Source: an uncultured Bacillota bacterium
GTDB lineage: Bacteria > Bacillota > Clostridia > Oscillospirales > Oscillospiraceae
DNA: 6,398 bases
Reading direction: 5' to 3'
Assembly: GCA_937890735.1 (NCBI GenBank)
Contig: CALACZ010000001.1
Span: 1-6,398 of the forward strand
The position numbers and the translations under genes were made by a program. The notes beneath the pieces are model-generated. The model was not told the DNA's origin and did no database searches. It saw only the letters and a program-made list of their open reading frames with translations. Below, piece after piece: positions 1 through 4,857 of the stretch (positions are counted from its first letter, which is position 1; every line of letters begins with the position of its first letter).

Positions 1-59
1 TCACTTCTTGCGCCTTTTGTCATCTTTTTTTCGCTTTCTACTATTGATTCGCATCTTGA

Positions 60-161
60 GGGGAAGGTGACTCGCGCAGCGAGACGGATGAGGAGAAGCG
101 TGGTACGTTTTGAGATGCTGCCACGTTTGCACTATCCAAAGGCTTCCCTTGGTGACCAAGG
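60..161 (-). repeat. Repeat module R1, inverted copy
   Basis: Read on the minus strand this 102-nt stretch matches 4639-4739 on the plus strand with few differences. Both begin with the palindrome CCTTGGTCACCAAGG, continue through GGAAGCCTTTG, GTGCAAACG and CATCTCAAAACGTAC, then CTTCTCCTCATCCG and the small hairpin CTCGC-TGC-GCGAG, and end in CACCTTCCCC. No protein-coding signal. It is the end of the repeat block; bases 1-59 beyond it hold no gene I can support. Confidence 0.85.
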
Positions 162-356
162 TAGCAAAGCGGCGGCGTGGTGCTGAATGACAGCCCGGTG
201 GGCTGTCAGACCCACGCCGTGACCGAGCCGCAGCGAGACGCTGTCAGCGAAGCTGACTGATGAGATCAGAAGGTCGCAGGTTTGCAGAGCGCCCTCCCGC
301 GGAGGTGCGTCAAAACGTACACCTTCTCATCCCTTCCGGGTTCGCTGCGCTCACCC
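162..356. repeat. Insert-like stretch between two repeat modules, with nested hairpin and partial module copies
   Basis: This ~195-bp segment separates modules R1 and R2, which are fused at a shared GGTNACC palindrome in the copy at 4559-4739. It holds a nested stem-loop at 173-219: outer arms CGGCGTGG (173-180) and CCACGCCG (212-219), inner arms TGACAGCCC (188-196) and GGGCTGTCA (200-208). It also has a short plus-strand R2 fragment at 240-264 with hairpin GTCAGC-GAA-GCTGAC. A diverged R1-like tract follows from 309 (GTCAAAACGTACACCTTCTC) to about 356. No gene is recognisable. Confidence 0.6.
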
Positions 357-456
357 GCCTCCCCTTGGTCACCAAGGGGAGGCTTTGGTGCAGTCAAAAC
401 GCGCAACAGTTCAAAAATAAGAACCCTTCCCCTCATCAGTCGGCTTCGCCGACAGC
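357..456 (-). repeat. Repeat module R2, inverted copy
   Basis: Read on the minus strand it matches 4559-4659 on the plus strand, almost perfectly over the first ~55 nt: AGCTGTCGGCGAAGCCGACT, then GATGAGGGGAAGGGTTCTT. The copies diverge in the middle and agree again at the end. It ends in a perfect 27-bp palindrome (357-383), arms GCCTCCCCTTGGT and ACCAAGGGGAGGC around one C. The hairpin GTCGGC-TTC-GCCGAC lies at 439-453. Confidence 0.85.
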
Positions 457-537
457 TATCCCTACCCTCTTTGCCCCTTCGGGGCATTTCCCCCTGATAG
501 GGGGAATCGACCCCCCGAGGGGAAACCATGGGGGCGC
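457..537. repeat. Hairpin-rich flank of the inverted repeat block
   Basis: Between module R2 and the aminotransferase terminator there are two tight stem-loops: TGCCCC-TTC-GGGGCA (472-486) and TTCCCCCT-GAT-AGGGGGAA (488-506), both perfect. A further C-run/G-run region follows (510-534). No ORF of interest. It corresponds in position to the C/G-run hairpins that precede AGCTGTC in the other two copies (about 2021-2035 and 4542-4559). Confidence 0.55.
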
Positions 538-570
538 AAAACCCCGGGGGCGGCAATTGCCGCTCCCGGG
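538..570 (-). terminator. Probable terminator hairpin after the aminotransferase gene
   Basis: Arms 543-556 and 557-570 form a 14-bp stem centred on AATT with one G-T type mismatch, starting about 15 nt past the aminotransferase stop. On the minus strand a run of only four U follows after a further G (plus-strand AAAA at 538-541). The stem is strong but the U-tract short, so termination may be partial; it may also be part of the surrounding hairpin-rich repeat DNA. Confidence 0.6.
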
Positions 571-584
571 ATTTACTTTGCTGT

Positions 585-1856
585 TTACGCGCCGAGCTGC
601 TCGAGCGCAGCGAGCTTGAGGCTGGTGCAGAACACGTCCATCGCCTGCTCCAGCTCGCCGACGGGCGGGAGGCTGGGGGCGATGCGGATGTTGGAATCCT
701 GAGGATCGACGCCGTAGGGGAACGTCGCGCCTGCGCCGGTCATCACGACGCCCGCCTCCTTGCACAGCGCCAGCGTGCGCCTGGCAAGACCGGGCGCGGT
801 ATTGACCGAGACAAAGTAGCCGCCCTTCGGGCGCTCCCACTGCGCGATGCCGAGCGGGGCGATCTCGCGGTCGAGGCTATCGAGCACGCAGCGGAACTTC
901 GGCGCGAGGATCTTCGCGTGCTTCTGCATCAGCTCCAGCGTATGCGCCTTATCCTTGAGGTAGCGCACATGGCGCAGGGCGTTGACCTTGTCATACGAAA
1001 TGGTCTGGATGGAGAGGAGCTTTTCCATATACTTCTGGTTTGCCACCGACGCCGCCATGACCGACACGCCCGCGCCGGGCAGCGTCACCTTGGACGTAGA
1101 GGCGAACTCAAAGACCATGTCGGGGTTGCCCGCCTCGCGGCAGAGCGTGAGCATATCGCGGAAGGGGACAAACTCGCCCTCGAACTCGTGGATGCAGTAG
1201 GCGTTGTCCCACATGAGCGTAAAGTCCGGCGCGGCGGGCTTTAAGTGCGCGATGCGGTCGATCGTCTCGTCGGAGTAGATGATGCCGTCGGGGTTGGAGT
1301 ATTTCGGCACGCACCACATACCCTTGACCGCCGGGTCTTTCACCAGCTCCTCGACCATGTCCATGTCAGGACCGGTCGGGGTCATGGGGACGGTGATGAG
1401 CTCAAAGCCGAACGACTCCGTGACCTTGAAGTGCCGGTCATAGCCGGGGGACGGGCAGAGCCACTTGACGGTGTCGAGCTTGCACCACGGCGTTTCGGAG
1501 TGCAGCAGCCCGTGCGTGTATGCCTTGGAGATGGTGTCGTACATGAGCGTGAGCGATGCGTTGCCGCCGATGAAGCACTCCTCGGGCTTGCAGCCGAGGA
1601 TGTCCGCCCACAGCGCCTTTGCCGACGGCAGACCCGTCAGCTCGCCGTAGTTGCGTGCGTCGATGCCGTCCACCTGGCAGTCCTCCGGGGTCTGGATGAC
1701 CGTCAGAATGCCGGAGACGAGGTCGAGCTGCTCCTTGCCGGGCTTGCCGCGCGCCATGTTCAGCTTGAGCGCCTGCGCCTTGAGCGCGTCAAAATGCGCC
1801 GCAACGGCGGCCTTTTCGGCGGCAAGCTCCGCCTTTGTCCAATCACAATATGCCAT
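585..1856 (-). CDS. PLP-dependent aminotransferase, aspartate aminotransferase type (fold type I)
   Basis: A 423-residue cytoplasmic enzyme that should move an amino group between aspartate (or a similar amino acid) and 2-oxoglutarate using pyridoxal phosphate. Visible landmarks are LNMARGKPGKEQLDL at residues 32-46, GGNAS at 98-102 (cofactor phosphate loop), NPDG at 188-191, WDNAY at 216-220 (D217 should bind the pyridine nitrogen), STSK at 253-256 (K256 the likely Schiff-base lysine) and NIRIAPS around R391, which should bind the substrate carboxylate. The N-terminal RGKP signature and the length fit the subgroup of aspartate aminotransferases related to Corynebacterium AspT (Pfam Asp_aminotransf/MocR-like) better than classical AspC; this is from memory of the family. 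The ATG at 1856 is preceded by GAGGAA (1865-1870) with 8-nt spacing and by a promoter at 1890-1918. A hairpin terminator candidate follows the TAA stop. Class is near certain; aspartate specificity is likely but not proven. Confidence 0.93.
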   Translation of the reverse strand: MAYCDWTKAELAAEKAAVAAHFDALKAQALKLNMARGKPGKEQLDLVSGILTVIQTPEDCQVDGIDARNYGELTGLPSAKALWADILGCKPEECFIGGNASLTLMYDTISKAYTHGLLHSETPWCKLDTVKWLCPSPGYDRHFKVTESFGFELITVPMTPTGPDMDMVEELVKDPAVKGMWCVPKYSNPDGIIYSDETIDRIAHLKPAAPDFTLMWDNAYCIHEFEGEFVPFRDMLTLCREAGNPDMVFEFASTSKVTLPGAGVSVMAASVANQKYMEKLLSIQTISYDKVNALRHVRYLKDKAHTLELMQKHAKILAPKFRCVLDSLDREIAPLGIAQWERPKGGYFVSVNTAPGLARRTLALCKEAGVVMTGAGATFPYGVDPQDSNIRIAPSLPPVGELEQAMDVFCTSLKLAALEQLGA

Positions 1857-1889
1857 AGTCCGCGTTCCTCGCTTTCAGTTGTTTCGTTC

Positions 1890-1918
1890 AGTATACTCCA
1901 AAATAAACCGGGGCGCAA
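1890..1918 (-). promoter_or_regulatory. Sigma70-type promoter of the aminotransferase gene
   Basis: On the minus strand a -10 box TATACT (1890-1895, five of six consensus bases) lies exactly 17 bp from a weaker -35 box TTGCGC (1913-1918). Transcription should begin near 1883, giving a leader of about 27 nt that contains the GAGGAA ribosome site. The promoter lies on the gene side of the repeat element (1973-2245), so the repeat is upstream of it and outside the predicted mRNA leader. Confidence 0.62.
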
Positions 1919-1972
1919 TAGGATAGGGGATCGGGAAGAAGTGATTATTTTGCGCAGGGGCGGAGTCCTGCC

Positions 1973-2065
1973 TGTCCGCCGTTTCTTTTTGGGCAGTGCC
2001 GATTTGTACAAGTCCCGTGGCTTCCCCTGGGGGAAGCTGTCAGCCGAAGGCAGACTGATGAGGGG
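1973..2065 (+). repeat. Composite repeat, left part (TGTCCGCCG start plus partial R2)
   Basis: It aligns with 4494-4587 in the same orientation: both open with TGTCCGCCGTTTCTTTT, then GGGCAG, GATTTG, GGCTTCCC, a C/G-run hairpin, AAGCTGTC and the small hairpin, ending GACTGATGAGGGG. Here the hairpin reads GTCAGCC-GAA-GGCAGAC (2039-2055), with one A-A mismatch. The central R2/R1 fusion seen at 4588-4705 is replaced by about 50 unrelated bases (2066-2111). The block lies upstream of the aminotransferase promoter. Confidence 0.78.
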
Positions 2066-2111
2066 TGGGGAGCAGTTGCGTTTTGGAATAACTGCAAAGC
2101 TATCTGTCAGT

Positions 2112-2159
2112 GCTCCCCAGCCCTCATCCGTCTCGGCTCCCCAGCCCTCATCCGTCTCG
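2112..2159 (+). repeat. 24-bp perfect tandem duplication inside the repeat
   Basis: The unit GCTCCCCAGCCCTCATCCGTCTCG's first copy spans 2112-2135 and an identical copy spans 2136-2159, with no mismatch. The second copy runs straight into the R1 tail. It looks like a recent slippage or duplication event at the module's CTCATCCGTCTCG segment. Confidence 0.9.
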
Positions 2160-2245
2160 CTGCGCGAGCCACCTTCCCAGAGGGGAAGGCAGGCATGGGT
2201 GCGTACCATTTTGCGGTGCGTGCAAATTTTCCTTTTGCGTACCGC
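2145..2245 (+). repeat. Composite repeat, right part (R1 tail and distal segment)
   Basis: It aligns in the same orientation with about 4706-4812: CCTCATCCGTCTCGCTGCGC, GAGCCACCTTCCC, a hairpin with arms CCTTCCC (2172-2178) and GGGAAGG (2183-2189), then two spaced GGTGCGT-type motifs, CAAATTT and GTACCGCG. It stops about 15 bp short of the symporter terminator, so repeat and terminator are distinct. Confidence 0.75.
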
Positions 2246-2261
2246 GGGGTGTTCGGCGGTG

Positions 2262-2295
2262 AAAAAACGCCCGCAGTAAAACTGCGGGCGTTTTT
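2262..2295 (-). terminator. Rho-independent terminator after the symporter gene
   Basis: A perfect stem, CGCCCGCAG (2268-2276) with CTGCGGGCG (2282-2290) around a 5-nt loop, is flanked by A6 on the low side and T5 on the high side. Read on the minus strand it is a GC hairpin followed by six U, starting about 13 nt after the symporter stop. The A/T flanks extend the stem and make it potentially bidirectional, although no plus-strand gene approaches it. Confidence 0.93.
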
Positions 2296-2307
2296 AAGAA
2301 ATTGCAC

Positions 2308-3564
2308 TTATTTGGCAGCCTTCGCGGAGTCCTTCTTGACGGCGGTGTTGCCTTCCCAGTGGTTGACGCAGACGGCGCAGGATGCGTCGCCGATGACGTT
2401 CAGGCTGGTACGGCCCATGTCGAACAGACGGTCAATGCCGTAGATCAGACCGATGTAGGTCGGGTCGATGTTGACGGACTCGAGCACCATCGCCAGCATG
2501 ATCATGCCCGCGCCGGACGTGCCGGCGGTGCCGATGGAGGCGAGCGTTGCGGTGACGACGATCATCGCCATCTGACCGAGCGTGAGGTCCACGCCGATGC
2601 ACTTTGCCAGGAACACGGCGGCGACGCACTGATAGATCGCCGTGCCGTCCATGTTGATGGTCGCGCCCAGCGGCAGGACGAAGGAGGAGATGTCATTTTC
2701 AACGCCCATCTCATCGCAGCACTCCTTGGAGACCGGCAGCGATGCGACCGAGGATGTGGAGGTGAAGGCGAAGATCGCGGCGGGCAGGACGCCCTTGAAG
2801 AACTTCGCGGGGCTCATCTTGGCGAAGAACTTGACCGACAGCGTATAGACGAGCACAACGTGGAGGATGTAGCCGATGTATGCCGCCAGCAGCACCAGAC
2901 CGAGATCGCCGAGGATCTTCGGGCCCTGGTTGGAGACGACCCAGGTCATCAGGCAGAACACACCGATGGGGGAGACCGCGAGGATGAAGCTCATGACCTT
3001 CTGCGTGACTTCGTTGAAGGAGGTCACGACGCCGGCTGCGATCTTGCCCTTTTCGCCCGCGACGAGGATGCCGCAGCCGAAGAACAGCGCGATGACGATG
3101 ATCTGCAGCATGGAGGACTGGAGCAGCGGATCAATGAAGTTGGACGGGAAAATACCCTTGATGGTGTCCATGATATTGGCGGTCTTGGCTTCATACGCCG
3201 CTTCCTCCGCCATTTCCAGCACACGGAACGAGCCCTTGAACACATTGGCGACGACCAGACCGATCACGCACGCGATGGCGGTGGTGCACAGGAAGTACAC
3301 GATGGTCTTCCAGCCGATCTTGCCGACCTTGCCGATGTCGCCCATGGAGATGACGCCGTCCATGATCGACAGCAGCACCAGCGGCACGACGATGTACTTC
3401 AGCAGGTTGACGAAAATATCGCCGAAGGGCTTGATGTACGATGTTGAGATCTCGTTTGCCTTGTCTGCGCCAAGCGCCGCCCACAGGATCGCACCGACGA
3501 CGATGCCGATCACCATGCCGAGCAGGATCTTGACACCCAGGCCCATTTTCTTCTTCTCTTTCAT
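2308..3564 (-). CDS. Dicarboxylate/amino acid:cation symporter (glutamate/aspartate type, SLC1/DAACS family)
   Basis: A 418-residue inner-membrane secondary transporter expected to import glutamate and/or aspartate with Na+ or H+. It follows the GltPh/GltT plan: a short basic N-terminus (MKEKKK), hydrophobic segments through residues 10-240, a serine-rich re-entrant loop HP1 around 266-279 (STSSVASLPVS), NMDGT at 304-308 (cation site), HP2 around 342-357, and a last helix with DMGRT at 382-386. By alignment to GltPh, D382, R385 and N389 match D394, R397 and N401. The arginine that binds the side-chain carboxylate is therefore kept, which favours acidic over neutral substrates, and DMGRT differs from the motif I recall for DctA dicarboxylate carriers. 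HP2 reads GTAGTSGAG where GltPh has GTAGVPGAG, so its tip proline is replaced by serine. The ATG has AAAGGAG (3571-3577) at 6-nt spacing, its own promoter, and a strong terminator after the TAA. The racemase just upstream fits acidic amino-acid use. Confidence 0.94.
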   Translation of the reverse strand: MKEKKKMGLGVKILLGMVIGIVVGAILWAALGADKANEISTSYIKPFGDIFVNLLKYIVVPLVLLSIMDGVISMGDIGKVGKIGWKTIVYFLCTTAIACVIGLVVANVFKGSFRVLEMAEEAAYEAKTANIMDTIKGIFPSNFIDPLLQSSMLQIIVIALFFGCGILVAGEKGKIAAGVVTSFNEVTQKVMSFILAVSPIGVFCLMTWVVSNQGPKILGDLGLVLLAAYIGYILHVVLVYTLSVKFFAKMSPAKFFKGVLPAAIFAFTSTSSVASLPVSKECCDEMGVENDISSFVLPLGATINMDGTAIYQCVAAVFLAKCIGVDLTLGQMAMIVVTATLASIGTAGTSGAGMIMLAMVLESVNIDPTYIGLIYGIDRLFDMGRTSLNVIGDASCAVCVNHWEGNTAVKKDSAKAAK

Positions 3565-3626
3565 TGGGAACTCCTTTCACCTCATGCAAAATTGCGGAAG
3601 GACTGTCACGCTTTCCTTCAACAATA

Positions 3627-3655
3627 AGTATAGCAGGCGCGGCAGGCGTTGTAAA
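3627..3655 (-). promoter_or_regulatory. Sigma70-type promoter of the symporter gene
   Basis: On the minus strand TTTACA (3650-3655, five of six against TTGACA) and TATACT (3627-3632, five of six against TATAAT) are separated by 17 bp. Predicted transcription start is near 3620, leaving a leader of about 56 nt with AAAGGAG just before the ATG. It is the strongest promoter I can see in the window and implies that the symporter can be expressed separately from the racemase. AT-rich DNA with a palindrome lies directly upstream. Confidence 0.78.
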
Positions 3656-3689
3656 GGAATTTTCTGTATGTCTTACGTGTTTTATACAG

Positions 3690-3713
3690 TTTTACAGAAT
3701 TTATTCAGTAAAA
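3690..3713. promoter_or_regulatory. AT-rich imperfect palindrome upstream of the symporter promoter (operator candidate)
   Basis: A 24-bp inverted repeat with arms TTTTAC-GAAT and ATTC-GTAAAA, 20 of 24 positions symmetric, centred at 3701/3702 about 46 bp upstream of the -35 box. A third TTTTAC copy at 3734-3739 can pair with GTAAAA at 3708-3713, making a second overlapping inverted repeat (3708-3739) that runs over the racemase stop codon. The core recalls an ArgR/AhrC box (TGAAT...ATTCA), but the half-sites are two bases too close for that consensus. It could be an activator or repressor site, or simply AT-rich DNA that helps the promoter. Confidence 0.4.
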
Positions 3714-3735
3714 TTTGTGTAAAGTATACAAAATT

Positions 3736-4437
3736 TTACACGCATTCATAGCCGCAGAAGCGGATCGCGGCGCGTGCCAGCTCCGCCGTGGGGTCGATAA
3801 ACGGTCCGGGATGGGGCAAAGTGTCCGCCAGCAGCGGAAGTTCCGTGCAGCCGAGGATGAAATAGTCCGCGCCACGCGCACAAAGGTCGCCCAGCAACCG
3901 CGTCCAGGCGTCGGCCTCCGGCGCGAGCGGGCGGTTCGCCTTCACAACGTCGTAAATGAGGTGCATCAGCTCGTCCTGCTGCGTATCGTCCGGCGTAACG
4001 GTCTGCACGTTCTGCGCCGCCAGCGCGTCGTGATACAGGCGCGTCTGGAGCGTGCCCTTCGTGCCGAGGATGGCGGCGGCCTTGCCGGGGTAGGCGGCGG
4101 CGCAGGCTTTGGCGGTGGCTTCGAGCATACTGATAAACGGGATGTCGGTCAGCGCCTGCAGGCGGGGGAGGAAATAATGCGCCGTGTTGCAGGGCATGAT
4201 GACGCAGTCCGCCCCGCATTTTTCCAGCGTCCGCAGCGCGCGCGTCATCTCCGGCACGGGATCGGTGCCGCCGGACAGGATCGCCGCCGTGCGGTCGGGA
4301 ATGGCGGGGTCAGAGTCGATGAACACGCGGATATGATCCGCGTCACACGCCGCACGCGTGTGCAGCGTGATCTTGCGCAGCAGGTCCGCAGTCGCCAAAG
4401 GACCCATGCCGCCGAGAATGCCGATGGATTTTTTCAT
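3736..4437 (-). CDS. Aspartate/glutamate racemase family protein
   Basis: A 233-residue cytoplasmic, cofactor-independent racemase that should interconvert L- and D-aspartate (or glutamate) by a two-cysteine acid/base mechanism. Both catalytic cysteines are present in symmetric motifs: C83 in MPCNTAH (81-87) and C197 in ILGCTELPLL (194-203). These sit almost where the archaeal aspartate racemase has C82 and C194. The N-terminal GILGGMGPLAT (6-16) is the family's usual opening, and the length is normal. The start is fixed by GGAGGT (plus-strand ACCTCC 4444-4449) 6 nt before the ATG at 4437. The stop lies about 170 nt before the symporter start, with no strong terminator between. I found no convincing promoter directly upstream; that space holds the composite repeat, so transcription may come from the TSUP gene or from within the repeat. 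Substrate (Asp, Glu or another amino acid, as in RacX/YgeA relatives) cannot be told from sequence, though the neighbours favour aspartate. Confidence 0.93.
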   Translation of the reverse strand: MKKSIGILGGMGPLATADLLRKITLHTRAACDADHIRVFIDSDPAIPDRTAAILSGGTDPVPEMTRALRTLEKCGADCVIMPCNTAHYFLPRLQALTDIPFISMLEATAKACAAAYPGKAAAILGTKGTLQTRLYHDALAAQNVQTVTPDDTQQDELMHLIYDVVKANRPLAPEADAWTRLLGDLCARGADYFILGCTELPLLADTLPHPGPFIDPTAELARAAIRFCGYECV

Positions 4438-4493
4438 AACGAGACCTCCGTGTTTTGAAGTAATAGGGAAGAGTGAATAGTGAATAAGTGGCG

Positions 4494-4812
4494 TGTCCGC
4501 CGTTTCTTTTGGGGCAGCGGTGATTTGCAGAAGCCTAAATGGCTTCCCATTGGGGGGAAGCTGTCGGCGAAGCCGACTGATGAGGGGAAGGGTTCTTGTT
4601 TTTGAGCTGTCGCCACGTTTCGGCTATCCCAAGCCTCCCCTTGGTCACCAAGGGAAGCCTTTGCGTTGTGCAAACGCGTTACATCTCAAAACGTACTACC
4701 CTTCTCCTCATCCGTCTCGCTGCGCGAGCCACCTTCCCCACATGGGGAAGGCTTTGAGTGGTGCGTGCCGTTCCGCATTGGTGCGTCCAAATTTGCGATA
4801 TTGTACCGCGCG
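4494..4812 (+). repeat. Most complete copy of the composite hairpin repeat
   Basis: This fills the gene-free space between racemase and TSUP. Order of parts: left end TGTCCGCCGTTTCTTTT (4494 on); module R2 (4559-4659) with hairpin GTCGGC-GAA-GCCGAC (4563-4577); the GGTCACC palindrome (about 4633-4659) shared with module R1 (4639-4739); hairpin CTCGC-TGC-GCGAG (4716-4728); hairpin CCTTCCCC-ACAT-GGGGAAGG (4732-4751); then two GGTGCGT motifs and GTACCGCG near 4805. The left part and right part recur at 1973-2245, and R1 and R2 recur inverted at 60-456. Just outside the left end, GTGAATA is repeated in tandem (4473-4486). There is no transposase and no obvious terminal inverted repeat. It resembles dispersed palindromic repeats or a MITE-like non-autonomous element; the family is not identified. 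Confidence 0.82.
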
Positions 4813-4857
4813 GGAGGGGCAGCTCCCTCCCATACGGCGCTTTGGGGGATGCGCCGT
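4812..4857 (-). other. Two GC-rich hairpins right after the TSUP stop (weak terminator or mRNA 3' structure)
   Basis: Arms ACGGCGC (4834-4840) and GCGCCGT (4851-4857) form a 7-bp stem that reaches into the TSUP stop codon. GGGAGGG (4812-4818) pairs with CCCTCCC (4825-4831). Neither is followed by a U-run on the minus strand, so these are not canonical terminators; they could protect the mRNA 3' end or belong to the repeat border. Read-through towards the racemase remains possible. Confidence 0.4.

Noticed and set aside
1..54. Minus-strand micro-ORF encoding a very basic 17-residue peptide (MRINSRKRKKDDKRRKK)
   Set aside because: No ribosome site precedes the ATG; the frame upstream of it is repeat DNA, and the peptide is too short and simple in composition to support as a gene. 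It could be the remains of a gene end, but nothing shows this.
55..584. CRISPR array or tandem-repeat locus
   Set aside because: The repeats are long, imperfect, in both orientations and not spaced regularly; there are no uniform spacers and no cas genes.
1245..2279. Plus-strand open frame of 344 codons antisense to the aminotransferase
   Set aside because: It is a shadow of the GC-biased codons of the minus-strand gene and runs on into repeat DNA; no domain is recognisable, while the minus strand carries full PLP-enzyme motifs.
2302..3447. Plus-strand open frame of 381 codons antisense to the symporter
   Set aside because: Composition is dominated by D, H, E, R and G, typical of reading a GC-rich membrane gene backwards; it also begins next to the symporter's terminator and has no family motifs.
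3693..3710. ArgR/AhrC box reading of the palindrome
   Set aside because: The TGAAT and ATTC half-sites are separated by two bases instead of the four in the usual ARG box, and the right half ends in TG rather than A, so I call it only an unassigned palindrome.
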